Shown: positions 32,780-42,965, numbered from the stretch's first letter. The stretch is 64,000 nucleotides of DNA from Massilia oculi (GCF_003143515.1 NZ_CP029343.1:3658001-3722000), one strand, 5' to 3'. The notes: generated by a model from the sequence alone, not told the origin. Made by a program: numbers and translations.

Positions 32780-34309
32780 ATGCACGCCATCCCTCCGGGC
32801 AGCACGGTCGCCGTCATCGGCAGCGGCGCCATGGGCGCCGGCATCGCGCAAGTGGCGGCCACCGCCGGCCACCAGGTCCTGCTGTTCGATACCCGGCCTG
32901 ATGCCGCCGACAAGGCCATCCTTGAGATCGGCAAGACCTATGCGAAGCTGGTCGAGAAGGGCCGCATGGGTGCGGTCGAATCCGACCTGGCGCGCGAACG
33001 CCTCAAGCGCATCGCGTCATTGCACGAAGCCGCCGGCGCCGTCCTCGTGATCGAGGCCATCGTCGAAGACCTGGACGCCAAACGCTTGCTTTTCGCCGAG
33101 CTGGAAGGCATCGTCGGCGATCGCTGCATCCTGGCCACCAACACCTCGTCGATCTCGGTCACGGCCATCGGCGCGCAACTGCGGCGCCCCGAACGCCTGG
33201 TCGGCATGCATTTCTTCAATCCGGTGCCGCTGATGGCGCTGGTCGAAGTGATCAGTGGCCTGGCGACAAGCCGCGAGGTCGCGAACGTCGTCCACGCCAC
33301 CGCCGAAAGCTGGGGCAAGAGCCCTGTGCATGCCAAGTCGACGCCCGGCTTCATCGTCAACCGCGTCGCCCGGCCTTACTACGCCGAGGCCCTGCGCCTG
33401 CTGCTGGAACAGGCCGCCGACGTGGCGACGCTGGACGCCGTGATGCGCGACTGCGGCGGCTTCCGCATGGGGCCTTTCGAGCTGATGGACCTGATCGGCC
33501 ACGACGTCAACTTCTCGGTCACCAACTCGGTGTTCGCCGCCTATTACAACGACCCGCGCTTCACGCCCTCGATCCTGCAGCAGGAGCTCGTGAACGCGGG
33601 CTTCCTGGGCCGCAAGACGGGACGTGGTTTCTACCGCTACGGCGACGATGCCGCCAAACCGGCGCCGCAATCCGAAGCGCCGAGCCAGAAGCCGTCGGCG
33701 CTGCGCCATGCCGGCGGCCTGGGGGCGGTCGATGCGCTCGCTGAACGCCTGCGTGGCGCCGGCTTCGATCCGGTTGCCATCGAGGCGGCGCCCGGCCTGT
33801 ATTGCGAAGGCGCCGCGATCCATCTCACCGATGGCCGCAGCGCCACCGAGCGCGCCGAAGCGGATGGCCATCGCGACACGATCCTGTTCGACCTGCTGCT
33901 CGACCCCGCGGGAGCCACCCGCATCGCGCTGGCGCGCGCCGACCAGTGCGGCGACGCTGCCTGGCAGGCCGCGGTCGGCTTGTTCCAGTCCGCCGGCTTT
34001 GCCGTGACGCGCCTGGACGACGTGCCCGGCATGGCCGTGATGCGCACCGTGGCGATGCTGGCCAACGAGGCCGCCGATGCCGTCAACCAGGGCGTGTGCA
34101 GCGCACGCGCCGTCGACATCGCGATGCAGAAGGGCGTCAACTATCCACGCGGCCCGCTGGCCTGGGCGGACAGCATGGGCTTGCGCCAGGTCGTCACCGT
34201 GCTGGCCAACCTGGCGGCCACCTATGGCGAAGACCGCTACCGCGTGTCGCCGCTGCTGCGCCGCAAGCTGGCGTCTGACCCGCAGGGAGCGCGTTTCCAT
34301 GCACGTTGA
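32780..34309 (+). CDS. paaH: 3-hydroxyadipyl-CoA dehydrogenase PaaH
   Basis: The 509-residue product has an N-terminal NAD-binding domain (VAVIGSGAMGAGIAQVAATA), the HCDH domain with MHFFNPVPLMALVEV and TPGFIVNRVARPYYAEA, and a second C-terminal HCDH domain (RTVAMLANEAADAVNQGV). The E. coli PaaH has the same two-part form of about 475 residues. It oxidises 3-hydroxyadipyl-CoA to 3-oxoadipyl-CoA. ATG 32780 suits the AGGGAGAG site better than GTG 32774. It overlaps the paaI start by 11 bases. Confidence 0.93.
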   Translation: MHAIPPGSTVAVIGSGAMGAGIAQVAATAGHQVLLFDTRPDAADKAILEIGKTYAKLVEKGRMGAVESDLARERLKRIASLHEAAGAVLVIEAIVEDLDAKRLLFAELEGIVGDRCILATNTSSISVTAIGAQLRRPERLVGMHFFNPVPLMALVEVISGLATSREVANVVHATAESWGKSPVHAKSTPGFIVNRVARPYYAEALRLLLEQAADVATLDAVMRDCGGFRMGPFELMDLIGHDVNFSVTNSVFAAYYNDPRFTPSILQQELVNAGFLGRKTGRGFYRYGDDAAKPAPQSEAPSQKPSALRHAGGLGAVDALAERLRGAGFDPVAIEAAPGLYCEGAAIHLTDGRSATERAEADGHRDTILFDLLLDPAGATRIALARADQCGDAAWQAAVGLFQSAGFAVTRLDDVPGMAVMRTVAMLANEAADAVNQGVCSARAVDIAMQKGVNYPRGPLAWADSMGLRQVVTVLANLAATYGEDRYRVSPLLRRKLASDPQGARFHAR

Positions 34310-34736
34310 TCCACAACGGCTGGCCGAACTGGCCGGCCGCACGATGTACGAACGCGATCAGGCCAGCCAGGGCCTCGGCATGCAGTTGCTCGAAATCCGT
34401 CCCGGCTATGCGCGCATGTCGATGAAGGTGCGCGACGACATGCTCAACGGCCACGCCACCTGCCACGGCGGCTATATCTTCATGCTGGCCGACAGCGCTT
34501 TCGCCTTCGCCTGCAACTCGCACAACGTCAATACCGTCGGCGCCGGCTGCACCATCGACTACCTGGCGCCTGGCCGTCCCGGCGACGTGCTGGTGGCCGA
34601 GGCGGTGGAGCAGGCGCTGCAGGGCAAGACCGGCGTCTACGACGTCGCCGTGACCGACCAGGACGGGCGCAAGATCGCGCTGTTCCGCGGAAAGTCGCAC
34701 CGCGTCGCCGGCACCCTGGTGCCGACGGACGCGTGA
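34299..34736 (+). CDS. paaI: hydroxyphenylacetyl-CoA thioesterase PaaI
   Basis: The 145-residue hot-dog-fold thioesterase carries GHATCHGGYIFMLADSAFAF with the catalytic Asp. GAGCTIDYLAPGRPGDVLVA and a C-terminal FRGKSHRVAG follow. PaaI frees CoA from dead-end ring-hydroxylated phenylacetyl-CoA. Its start lies inside the end of paaH, a coupled arrangement also common in other paa operons. Confidence 0.94.
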   Translation: MHVDPQRLAELAGRTMYERDQASQGLGMQLLEIRPGYARMSMKVRDDMLNGHATCHGGYIFMLADSAFAFACNSHNVNTVGAGCTIDYLAPGRPGDVLVAEAVEQALQGKTGVYDVAVTDQDGRKIALFRGKSHRVAGTLVPTDA

Positions 34737-34760
34737 ATCGTTACCAGAAAGGAGATCGAG

Positions 34761-36074
34761 ATGGTCCAACGCATTGCGCTTGAAGGCGAGCTGGAACCGA
34801 TCGAACGCGCCAGCCGAGACGAACTGCAGGCGCTCCAGCTGCAGCGCCTGCAATGGACGCTCAGGCACGCCTACGAGAACGTGCCGCACTACCGCGCCGC
34901 CTTCGACGAAGCAGGGGTGCACCCGAGCGACCTGAAGACGCTGGCCGACCTGGCCAGATTCCCGTTCACCGAGAAGAAGACGCTGCGCGACAACTACCCG
35001 TTCGGCCTGTTCGCCGTGCCGCGCGAACAGGTGGTGCGGGTCCACGCTTCGTCCGGCACCACCGGCAAGCCGACCGTGGTCGGCTACACCCGGAACGACA
35101 TCGATACCTGGGCCAATGTCGTGGCGCGCTCGATCCGCGCCGCCGGCGGACGCAAGGGCGACCTGGTGCACATCTCCTACGGCTATGGCCTGTTCACCGG
35201 CGGCCTGGGCGCCCACTACGGCGCCGAACGCCTGGGCTGCACCGTGATCCCGATGTCGGGCGGCCAGACCGAGAAGCAGGTGCAGCTGATCTGCGACTTC
35301 AAGCCATCGATCATCATGGTCACGCCCTCGTACATGCTCAATATCGTCGAGGAGTTCGCCCGCCAGGGCATCGATCCTGCCACCTCGTCGCTCAAGGTCG
35401 GCATCTTCGGCGCCGAGCCGTGGACCGATGCGATGCGGCGCGAGATCGAGACGCGCGCCGGCATCGATGCGGTCGACATCTACGGCCTGTCCGAAGTGAT
35501 GGGGCCGGGCGTGGCCAGCGAATGCATCGAGAGCAAGGACGGCCCCGTGATCTGGGAAGACCACTTTTATCCCGAGATCATCGACCCCGATACCGGCGAA
35601 GTGCTGCCGGACGGCGAAGAGGGCGAATTGGTATTCACTTCGCTCACCAAGGAAGCGCTGCCGATCATCCGTTACCGCACGCGCGACCTGACCCGTTTGC
35701 TGCCGCCGACCTCGCGCGCGATGCGCCGCATGGGCCGCATCACCGGCCGCTCGGACGATATGTTGATCATCCGCGGCGTGAACGTGTTCCCGAGCCAGAT
35801 CGAAGAACTGATCCTCAAGATGCCGGCGCTGGCGCCGCAGTACCAGCTGGTGGTGGCGCGCGACGGCCATCTCGACATGCTCGAAGTGCTGGGCGAATTG
35901 CGTGATGCCTCTCTGCCGCCGGACAGCGTGGATGCGCTGTGCCGCGAGCTCCAGCACTGCATCAAGACCTATGTCGGCGTGACAACCCGCGTGACCCTGC
36001 TGCCGCCGCAAGGCATCGAGCGCACGCTGACCGGCAAGGCCCGGCGCGTGGTCGACCGCCGTCCACGACCATGA
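34761..36074 (+). CDS. paaK: phenylacetate-CoA ligase PaaK
   Basis: The 437-residue adenylate-forming enzyme activates phenylacetate to phenylacetyl-CoA, the first step of the pathway and the source of the PaaX inducer. The AMP/ATP loop is HASSGTTGKPTVVGYTRND (about 95-113); IYGLSEVMGPG and RTRDLTRLLPP with GRSDDMLIIRGVNVFPSQIE follow. A strong AAAGGAGATCGAG precedes the ATG. Full length for the family. Confidence 0.96.
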   Translation: MVQRIALEGELEPIERASRDELQALQLQRLQWTLRHAYENVPHYRAAFDEAGVHPSDLKTLADLARFPFTEKKTLRDNYPFGLFAVPREQVVRVHASSGTTGKPTVVGYTRNDIDTWANVVARSIRAAGGRKGDLVHISYGYGLFTGGLGAHYGAERLGCTVIPMSGGQTEKQVQLICDFKPSIIMVTPSYMLNIVEEFARQGIDPATSSLKVGIFGAEPWTDAMRREIETRAGIDAVDIYGLSEVMGPGVASECIESKDGPVIWEDHFYPEIIDPDTGEVLPDGEEGELVFTSLTKEALPIIRYRTRDLTRLLPPTSRAMRRMGRITGRSDDMLIIRGVNVFPSQIEELILKMPALAPQYQLVVARDGHLDMLEVLGELRDASLPPDSVDALCRELQHCIKTYVGVTTRVTLLPPQGIERTLTGKARRVVDRRPRP

Positions 36075-36098
36075 CCAATGCAATCACAGGAGAGATTC

Positions 36099-37304
36099 AT
36101 GACCGACGCCTTCATCGTTGACGCCGTCCGTACCCCCTTCGGCCGCTACGGCGGCGCCTTGTCCAGCATCCGCGCCGACGATCTTGCCGCGCTGCCGATC
36201 GCTGCGCTGATGGCCCGCAACGAGAACGTCGACTGGACGGCGGTCGACGACCTGTTCTACGGCTGCGCTAACCAGGCCGGCGAAGACAACCGCAACGTCG
36301 GTCGCATGGCCGCGCTGCTGGCCGGCCTGCCGCAAGACGTGCCGGCCAACACGATCAATCGCCTGTGCGGCTCGGGCATGGATGCCGTGGGCACCGCCGC
36401 GCGCGCCATCAAGGCCGGCGAGGCGCAACTCGTGATCGCGGGCGGTGTCGAAAGCATGACCCGGGCGCCGTTCGTGATGGGCAAGGCCGACAGCGCATTC
36501 TCGCGCGCGGCCAGGATGGAGGATACGACCCTGGGCTGGCGCTTCGTCAATCCGGCGATGAAGGCGAAGTATGGCATCGACTCGATGCCCGAGACCGCCG
36601 AGAACGTGGCGCGCGAATTCGGCATCGCCCGCGGCGACCAGGATGCCTTCGCGCTGCGCAGCCAGCAGCGCTGGGCGCGCGCGAATCAAGAAGGCTTCTT
36701 CAAGGACGAGATCGTGCCGGTGACGGTGCATGGAAAAAAAGGCGAATCGCGTGTGGTCGACACCGACGAGCAGCCGCGCCCCGACACCAGCCTCGAAGCG
36801 CTGGCCAGACTGAAAGGCGTGGTCACGCCGGACGGTTCGGTCAGCGCCGGCAACGCCTCGAGCCTGAACGACGGCGCCTGTGCGCTGCTGCTTGCTTCTG
36901 GCGAAGCCGCCGCCAGCTACGGCTTGACCCCGCGCGCCCGCGTGGTCGGCATGGCCACCGTCGGCCTGGCGCCGCGCATCATGGGCTACGGCCCGGCGCC
37001 GGCCGTGAAGAAGCTGCTGGCCCAGACCGGCCTCACGCTCGACCAGATGGACGTGATCGAGCTGAACGAAGCCTTCGCCGCCCAGGGCCTGGCCGTCACG
37101 CGCGACCTCGGCCTGGCGGACGACGACGCCCGCGTCAACCCGAACGGCGGCGCGATCGCCATCGGCCATCCGCTGGGCGCCTCCGGCGCGCGCCTGGTCA
37201 TGACGGCCGTGAACCAGCTGCACCGCACGGGCGGACGCTACGCCTTGTGCACGATGTGCATCGGCGTCGGCCAGGGCATCGCGCTGATCGTGGAGCGAGT
37301 GTAA
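36099..37304 (+). CDS. paaJ: 3-oxoadipyl-CoA thiolase
   Basis: The 401-residue thiolase has the active-site Cys in [19 protein letters not shown] (about 90), the His in [20 protein letters not shown] and the second Cys in [16 protein letters not shown]. It splits 3-oxoadipyl-CoA and the 5,6-dehydrosuberyl intermediate, releasing acetyl-CoA. PcaF of the beta-ketoadipate pathway is nearly identical, but the setting between paaK and paaY points to paaJ. CAGGAGAG precedes ATG 36099. Confidence 0.94.
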   Translation: MTDAFIVDAVRTPFGRYGGALSSIRADDLAALPIAALMARNENVDWTAVDDLFYGCANQAGEDNRNVGRMAALLAGLPQDVPANTINRLCGSGMDAVGTAARAIKAGEAQLVIAGGVESMTRAPFVMGKADSAFSRAARMEDTTLGWRFVNPAMKAKYGIDSMPETAENVAREFGIARGDQDAFALRSQQRWARANQEGFFKDEIVPVTVHGKKGESRVVDTDEQPRPDTSLEALARLKGVVTPDGSVSAGNASSLNDGACALLLASGEAAASYGLTPRARVVGMATVGLAPRIMGYGPAPAVKKLLAQTGLTLDQMDVIELNEAFAAQGLAVTRDLGLADDDARVNPNGGAIAIGHPLGASGARLVMTAVNQLHRTGGRYALCTMCIGVGQGIALIVERV

Positions 37305-37308
37305 GGGC

Positions 37309-37908
37309 ATGGTCAAGGTCTATGAAATCGACGGCGTGCGGCCGGTCGTGCACCCGACCGCCTACGTGCACCCGTCGGCGGTGCTGATCGGCGACGTGAT
37401 CGTCGGCCCGCGCTGCTATATCGGCCCCTGCGCCAGCCTGCGCGGCGATTTCGGCCGACTGATCCTGGAAGAGGGCGCCAACCTGCAGGATACCTGCGTG
37501 ATGCACGGCTTCCCGGGCGAGGACACGGTGGTCGAAGTCGACGGCCATATCGGCCACGGCGCCGTGCTGCACGGCTGCCGCATCAAGCGCAACGCCATGG
37601 TCGGCATGAATGCCGTCGTGATGGACAAGGCGGTGGTCGGCGAGGAGTCGATCGTGGCCGCGATGAGTTTCGTGAAGGCGGGCATGGTGATCCCGCCACG
37701 CTCGATGGTGATGGGCGCGCCGGCCAGGGTGATGCGCGAACTCCGCGAGGAGGATGTGCAATGGAAAAGCTTCGGCACCCGCCAGTACCAGGAACTGGCC
37801 GTGCGCTCGCTGCAGACCATGCGCGAAGTCGAGGCGGACCTCGAGGTACAACCGGACCGGCAGCGCATCGCATTCGACCCCGACGGCATGCACAAGCCGA
37901 AAGCCTGA
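37309..37908 (+). CDS. paaY: PaaY, gamma-carbonic-anhydrase-fold thioesterase
   Basis: The 199-residue left-handed beta-helix protein shows VYEIDGVRPVVHPTAYVHP, GPRCYIGPCASLRGDFGRL, VIQ-type repeats with VDGHIGHGAVLHGCRIKRN, and the zinc His pattern of that fold. PaaY is thought to clear dead-end CoA esters in phenylacetate breakdown. It starts 4 bases after the thiolase gene and precedes paaZ. Confidence 0.93.
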   Translation: MVKVYEIDGVRPVVHPTAYVHPSAVLIGDVIVGPRCYIGPCASLRGDFGRLILEEGANLQDTCVMHGFPGEDTVVEVDGHIGHGAVLHGCRIKRNAMVGMNAVVMDKAVVGEESIVAAMSFVKAGMVIPPRSMVMGAPARVMRELREEDVQWKSFGTRQYQELAVRSLQTMREVEADLEVQPDRQRIAFDPDGMHKPKA

Positions 37909-37931
37909 AGAGACAAACGAGGAGACAGAAC

Positions 37932-39983
37932 ATGGGTGACATCCCGACACTACAAAGCCTGATCGCCGGCCGCTGGCACGGCCACGAAGCGCACACCGCG
38001 CTGCACAGCGCCCTCGACAACGCGCTGATCTATCACACGCATCTTGAACCAATCGATTTCGACGAGGCGCTCACGTTTGCACGCAAGACCGGCATCAAGA
38101 GCCTGATGGGCCAGGACTTCCAGAAGCGCGCGCAATGCCTGAAAGCGCTGGCGCTCTACCTCATGGAGCGCAAGGAAGAACTGTACGAGATCTCGCACCT
38201 CACCGGCGCCACGCGCCAGGACAGCTGGGTCGACGTCGAAGGCGGCATCGGCACCCTGTTCGCCTACGCCAGCATGGGCTCGCGCGAGCTGCCGTCGTCG
38301 AACGTGCTGCACGAAGGCCCGGCCATGGCGCTGGGCAAACGCGGCGGCTTCGCCGGCACCCACATCCTGGTGCCGCGCGGCGGCGTGGCGGTGCACATCA
38401 ATGCCTTCAACTTCCCGATCTGGGGCCTGCTCGAGAAATTCGCGCCGAGCTTCCTGGCGGCCATGCCCTGCATCGCCAAGCCGGCCACCGCCACCAGCTA
38501 CCTGACCCATGCCGTGGTCAGGATGATGATGGAATCGAACCTGTTACCGAGCGGCGCGCTGCAGCTCGTGATCGGCAGCACCGGCGACCTGCTGGACCGC
38601 CTGGGCGGCTTCGACGCCGTCACCTTCACCGGCTCGGCCGACACCGCCGCCAGGCTGCGTTCGAACCAGAACCTGATCCGCGCATCGGTGCCGTTCACGG
38701 CCGAAGCCGACTCGCTCAACTGCGCGATCCTGGCGCCGGACGTCACGCCCGACGATCCGGAGTTCGACCTGTTCGTCAAGGAAGTGGCGCGCGAGATGAC
38801 CGGCAAGGCCGGCCAGAAGTGCACGGCGATCCGCCGCGTGATCGTGCCGGAAACGCTGGTCGATGCGGTCGGCGAACGCCTGCGCGAACGCCTGGCCAAG
38901 ACCACGGTCGGCAATCCGAAAGTGGAGGGCGTGCGCATGGGTGCGCTGGCGTCGATGGAGCAGCACCGCGACGTCAGCGAGCGCGTCGAGCTGCTCGCGC
39001 GCGGCAACGAAGTCCTGTTCAGCGCGCGCGACGGCTTCAATCCGGTCGGCGACAACGTCGCCAGCGGCGCCTTCTTCTCGCCTACCTTGCTGCTGTGCCG
39101 ACACGCGATGGACAACGACGCCGTGCACGACGTGGAAGCCTTCGGCCCGGTCAGCACGCTGATGACCTACCGCGACATCGATGAAGCCCTTGAGCTGGCC
39201 GCGCGCGGCAAGGGGAGCCTGGTGACGACGCTCGCCACCAAGGACCCTGCGATCGCCGCCCATGCCGTGCCGGTGGCGGCGGCCTCGCATGGCCGCGTGC
39301 TGATCCTGGACCGCGAAGCAGCGGTGGACAGCACCGGCCACGGCTCGCCGCTGCCGCAGCTGAAGCACGGCGGCCCGGGCCGCGCCGGAGGCGGCGAAGA
39401 GCTGGGCGGCATCCGTGCGGTCAAGCACTTCCTGCAGCGCGCCGCAGTGCAGGGTTCGCCGACCATGCTCGGCGCCGTGACCGGCGAATACGTGCGCGGC
39501 GGCGCCGTCAAGGAAAGCGAGATCCACCCGTTCCGCCGCTACTTCGACGACCTGGAGATGGGCCACTCGCTGCTGACCCACCGCCGCACGGTGAGCGAAG
39601 CCGACATCGTCAATTTCGGCGGCGTCTCGGGCGACTACTTCTACATGCACTTCGACGAGATCGCGGCGAAAGACACGCAGTTCGGCAAGCGCATCGCGCA
39701 CGGCTACTTCGTGCTGTCGGCGGCGGCCGGCCTGTTCGTGTCGCCGGCGCCGGGGCCGGTGCTGGCCAACTACGGCCTGGACAACCTGCGCTTCGTGGCG
39801 CCGGTGGCGATCGGGGACACCATCCGCGCGCGCCTGACCTGCAAGCGCAAGGTCGATCGCAACCGCACCGACGAGCAGGGCAGGGGACAGGGCGTGGTAG
39901 CGTGGGATGTGCAGGTGACCAACCAGCGCGACGAGCTGGTGGCGAGTTACGATATCCTGACACTGGTACTGAAGCGCGCCTGA
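37932..39983 (+). CDS. paaZ: bifunctional ring-opening enzyme PaaZ
   Basis: The 683-residue fusion has an N-terminal aldehyde dehydrogenase (FTAEADSLN with the general base Glu; GKAGQKCTAIRRV with the catalytic Cys; EAFGPVSTLM). A C-terminal MaoC-type hydratase follows (about 540-683) with VSGDYFYMHFDE and FGKRIAHGYFVLSAAAG. It opens oxepin-CoA and oxidises the semialdehyde. ATG 37932 lies behind GAGGAGACAGAAC. It is probably the last enzyme gene of the operon. Confidence 0.95.
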   Translation: MGDIPTLQSLIAGRWHGHEAHTALHSALDNALIYHTHLEPIDFDEALTFARKTGIKSLMGQDFQKRAQCLKALALYLMERKEELYEISHLTGATRQDSWVDVEGGIGTLFAYASMGSRELPSSNVLHEGPAMALGKRGGFAGTHILVPRGGVAVHINAFNFPIWGLLEKFAPSFLAAMPCIAKPATATSYLTHAVVRMMMESNLLPSGALQLVIGSTGDLLDRLGGFDAVTFTGSADTAARLRSNQNLIRASVPFTAEADSLNCAILAPDVTPDDPEFDLFVKEVAREMTGKAGQKCTAIRRVIVPETLVDAVGERLRERLAKTTVGNPKVEGVRMGALASMEQHRDVSERVELLARGNEVLFSARDGFNPVGDNVASGAFFSPTLLLCRHAMDNDAVHDVEAFGPVSTLMTYRDIDEALELAARGKGSLVTTLATKDPAIAAHAVPVAAASHGRVLILDREAAVDSTGHGSPLPQLKHGGPGRAGGGEELGGIRAVKHFLQRAAVQGSPTMLGAVTGEYVRGGAVKESEIHPFRRYFDDLEMGHSLLTHRRTVSEADIVNFGGVSGDYFYMHFDEIAAKDTQFGKRIAHGYFVLSAAAGLFVSPAPGPVLANYGLDNLRFVAPVAIGDTIRARLTCKRKVDRNRTDEQGRGQGVVAWDVQVTNQRDELVASYDILTLVLKRA

Positions 39984-40024
39984 TCCGGCGCCTCAATCAT
40001 TCAGGGCAACCGAAAGGACGTGCG

Positions 40025-40492
40025 ATGTCGAGACTCGATCTGAGCAGTATTCCGGTGTTGAGCGGCACCGGCTATCCGGCGCCGTTCCACGAGGCGGTGG
40101 ACGGCCGCACGCGCCAGGCGTTGGGGGATTCAGGCGGCCTGACGCAGTTCGGCGTCAACCTGGTCGAGCTGCAGCCTGGCGCCGCATCGTCGCAGCGCCA
40201 TTGGCACTCGCACGAGGACGAATTCGTCACGATCATCTCGGGGGAGCTCGTGCTCGTCACGGACGAGGGTGAGACCGTCATGCGTGCCGGTGACCACGCC
40301 GCCTTCCCGGCCGGGCGTCCCAATGGCCATCAACTGGTCAACCGCAGCTGGGGGCCGGGCGTGTTCCTCGTGATCGGTTCGCGCGACAAGGCCGACGTGG
40401 TGACCTATGCCGACATCGACATGCGCTACGAGCAGGCATCCAACGCCTATCTGCACAAGGACGGAACGCCTTATCCGAAACGGGACGCCTGA
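40025..40492 (+). CDS. cupin-domain protein
   Basis: The 155-residue protein has a single cupin barrel: HWHSHEDEFVTIISGELVLV (metal ligands His, His, Glu) and FPAGRPNGHQLVNRS (last His). The rest gives no clue to a substrate. It lies 41 bases after paaZ on the same strand and might be co-transcribed, but it is not a known paa gene. Single-domain cupins of this type are often of unknown role. Confidence 0.82.
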   Translation: MSRLDLSSIPVLSGTGYPAPFHEAVDGRTRQALGDSGGLTQFGVNLVELQPGAASSQRHWHSHEDEFVTIISGELVLVTDEGETVMRAGDHAAFPAGRPNGHQLVNRSWGPGVFLVIGSRDKADVVTYADIDMRYEQASNAYLHKDGTPYPKRDA

Positions 40493-40501
40493 CGCTCGGC
40501 T

Positions 40502-40729
40502 TCAGTCCAGCTTGCGTGCGTAACGTTCGCGCACATGCTGGCTGATGTAGGTCGACAAGCCCTGGCCCGCCGTGGCCAGTTCGCGCATCCTTGCGATGTG
40601 CTCGACGCCGGTGCTGTCCGCGGTGTACAGGTAGCGATCGCCGCCCGTGAACTTCACCGTGATCGAATCCGCCGCGAATTCATAGGCGACGACGCCGGCA
40701 TGGCCGCTTCGGTTGGCGTAGCGCTGCAT
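40502..40729 (-). CDS. small hypothetical protein, KTSC-like
   Basis: The 75-residue product starts at ATG 40729 behind GGAGAAGGATC. Its core reads VVAYEFAADSITVKFTGGDR and YLYTADSTGVEHIARMRELA, a pattern like the KTSC domain (short beta hairpins, then a helix) found in small bacterial proteins. It has no known function. It ends tail to tail with the cupin gene. A longer in-frame start at 40792 lacks a ribosome site. Confidence 0.65.
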   Translation of the reverse strand: MQRYANRSGHAGVVAYEFAADSITVKFTGGDRYLYTADSTGVEHIARMRELATAGQGLSTYISQHVRERYARKLD

Positions 40730-40795
40730 GATCCTTCTCCACAATCCCGTTGTTATCGCCATGGGATCACGTTCAGCATCAGGCAGGAGCACGAT

Positions 40796-41461
40796 TCAGG
40801 AGCGCGTGCGCTGCAGCCGCAGCAGGCCTTCCGGCGTGCGGATCGCGCGCAGGTCGTCGTAGTCCGGCACGCCGGTCACCTCCGTCTCGAGCGGCTCGTG
40901 ATGGGTGGCGGTGACGACGATGCTGTCCATCCCGGCCGCCTCGGCCGATTGCAGGCCGGCCAGCGTATCCTCGAACACCAGGCAGTCCTGCGGGCGCATG
41001 CCCAGCTTTTCGGCGCCCAGCAGGAAGGGATCCGGCGCCGGCTTGCCGCGCTGGACGTCTTCGGCGGCCACCATCACGGGCGGCGTCGGCAGCCCGGCCG
41101 CGGCGATGCGCGCCTCGGCCAGCGCACGCGGGGCCGACGTCACGATGGCCCAGCGGTCGGATGGCAGGGTGGCGAGGAAAGCCGCCACGCCGGCGATCGC
41201 CTCGATGCCTTCCACGTCCTCGATCTCGGCCAGCGTGATGCGCTGCGCCTCGGCTTCCACGTCGATATCGGGCAGGCCGACGCCGCGCACCGTGTCGATG
41301 CTGCGCTTGCCGTGAATGGTCGGCAGGAAGACGTCGACGTCCAGGCCATGGCTGCGGGCCCAGGCGGCCCAGACGCGCTCGGCGGCGATGATCGAAGTGA
41401 GGATGGTGCCGTCCATGTCGAACAGGAAGGCGGCGTAGTCGCGTGCGGGCAGGGCGGTCAT
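40796..41461 (-). CDS. HAD-superfamily phosphatase
   Basis: The 221-residue product has HAD motif I FLFDMDGTILTS (Asp nucleophile and Asp acid), motif II IVTSAPRALAEARI, Lys in QRGKPAPDPFLLGAE and acidic motif LVFEDTLAGLQSAEAAGM. It is the phosphoglucomutase/phosphatase-like subgroup with a helical cap. The substrate, probably a small sugar phosphate, cannot be told. It is followed by the reverse-strand KTSC-like gene. Confidence 0.88.
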   Translation of the reverse strand: MTALPARDYAAFLFDMDGTILTSIIAAERVWAAWARSHGLDVDVFLPTIHGKRSIDTVRGVGLPDIDVEAEAQRITLAEIEDVEGIEAIAGVAAFLATLPSDRWAIVTSAPRALAEARIAAAGLPTPPVMVAAEDVQRGKPAPDPFLLGAEKLGMRPQDCLVFEDTLAGLQSAEAAGMDSIVVTATHHEPLETEVTGVPDYDDLRAIRTPEGLLRLQRTRS

Positions 41462-41532
41462 TGGTTCAGATATCGATAGTAGAAGAAATGAAAAGCGGGC
41501 CGGGACGCGAAAAGCGCCGGCCCGCCTTTGGA

Positions 41533-41563
41533 AAAAAACCTGGGTCCCCGCCTGCGCGGGGAC
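41533..41563 (-). terminator. terminator after argH, palindromic extragenic repeat
   Basis: GTCCCCGC (41544-41551) and GCGGGGAC (41556-41563) form a perfect 8-bp stem with a 4-base loop. On the reverse strand it is followed by CCAGGTTTTTTT, so it can end argH transcription. The stem resembles palindromes scattered between genes in many Burkholderiales genomes. Confidence 0.75.
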
Positions 41564-41567
41564 AAGC

Positions 41568-42965
41568 TTACTCGGCCAGTTGCTGGCGCACGCGCACGAT
41601 TGCCGCGCGTACCTGGTTCGGCGCCGTGCCGCCCACGTGGTCGCGCGCCGCCACCGAACCCTCGAGGGTCAGCACCTCGAACACGTCCTGCCCGATCAGC
41701 GGCGAGAAGCCCTGCAGCGTCTCGAGCGACATCTCGGAAAGGTCGCAGCCCGCCTGGTCGCAGGCGCGCACCGCGTGCGCCACGGCTTCGTGGGCGTCGC
41801 GGAACGGCAGGCCTTTCTTGACCAGGTAGTCGGCCAGGTCGGTCGCGGTGGCATAGCCCTGCAGCGCAGCGGAGCGCATGTTCTCGGCCTTGACCGTGAT
41901 GCCCGACGCCATGTCGGTGAAGATGCGCAGCGTATCGAGCACGGTGTCGATCGTGTCGAACAGCGGTTCCTTGTCTTCCTGGTTGTCCTTGTTGTAGGCC
42001 AGCGGCTGGCCTTTCATCAGGGTCAGGAGGCCGGTCAGGTGACCGTAGACACGGCCGGTCTTGCCGCGCGCCAGTTCCGGCACGTCCGGGTTCTTCTTTT
42101 GCGGCATGATCGACGAGCCGGTGCAGAAGCGGTCGGCGATGTCGATGAAACCGATGCGCGGGCTGATCCACATCACCAGCTCTTCCGAGAAGCGCGAGAT
42201 GTGCATCATGAGGATCGAGGCGGCGGCGGTGAATTCGATCGCGAAGTCGCGGTCGGATACTGCGTCGAGCGAGTTGTGGCAGACGTCGTCGAAGCCCAGC
42301 GTCTTGGCCACGCGCAGGCGGTCGATCGGGAAGGTGGTGCCGGCCAGGGCGGCGGCGCCCAGCGGCAGGCGGTTGACGCGGCGGCGCGCATCCTGCATGC
42401 GCTCGGCGTCGCGGCCGAACATCTCGACATAGGCCAGCATGTGGTGGCCGAAGGTGATCGGCTGCGCCACCTGCAGGTGGGTGAAGCCCGGCATGATGGT
42501 GTCGGCGTGGCGTTCGGCGAGATCCGTCAGGGCACCGCGCAGGCCGGCCAGCAGGGCCAGGATGTCATCGATGGCGGCGCGCACGTACAGGCGGATGTCG
42601 GTCGCCACCTGGTCGTTGCGCGAGCGGCCGGTGTGCAGGCGCTTGCCGGCGTCGCCGACCAGTTCGGTCAGGCGCTTCTCGATGTTCAGGTGCACGTCTT
42701 CCAGGTCGAGCAGCCATTCGAAGTTGCCGGCGTCGATCTCGGACCGGATCTGGGCCATGCCGCGCTCGATCTCGGCACGGTCGTGCTCGCTGATGATGCC
42801 CTGGGCCGCCAGCATCTCGGCGTGCGCCAGCGAGCCCTGGATGTCGTATTGCGCCAGGCGTTTGTCGAAGAACACGGACGCGGTGTAGCGCTTGACGAGA
42901 TCGGATACGGGTTCGGAGAAGCGGGCCGACCAGGCTTCGGCTTTTTTGGAGAATTGTTCGGTCAT
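41568..42965 (-). CDS. argH: argininosuccinate lyase
   Basis: The 465-residue product carries the fumarase/aspartase superfamily segments: [28 protein letters not shown] sequence ([16 protein letters not shown]) and the signature [16 protein letters not shown] with the catalytic Ser loop. It is the last step of arginine synthesis, splitting argininosuccinate to arginine and fumarate. ATG 42965 fits the family start; the in-frame frame upstream has no similarity. No other arg gene is adjacent. Confidence 0.97.
   Translation of the reverse strand: MTEQFSKKAEAWSARFSEPVSDLVKRYTASVFFDKRLAQYDIQGSLAHAEMLAAQGIISEHDRAEIERGMAQIRSEIDAGNFEWLLDLEDVHLNIEKRLTELVGDAGKRLHTGRSRNDQVATDIRLYVRAAIDDILALLAGLRGALTDLAERHADTIMPGFTHLQVAQPITFGHHMLAYVEMFGRDAERMQDARRRVNRLPLGAAALAGTTFPIDRLRVAKTLGFDDVCHNSLDAVSDRDFAIEFTAAASILMMHISRFSEELVMWISPRIGFIDIADRFCTGSSIMPQKKNPDVPELARGKTGRVYGHLTGLLTLMKGQPLAYNKDNQEDKEPLFDTIDTVLDTLRIFTDMASGITVKAENMRSAALQGYATATDLADYLVKKGLPFRDAHEAVAHAVRACDQAGCDLSEMSLETLQGFSPLIGQDVFEVLTLEGSVAARDHVGGTAPNQVRAAIVRVRQQLAE

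Noticed and set aside
34194..36083. Long reverse-strand open frames opposite the paa genes (for example 629 codons here)
   Set aside because: His/Arg/Gln-rich shadows typical of GC-rich genes; the forward strand encodes clear PaaI and PaaK.
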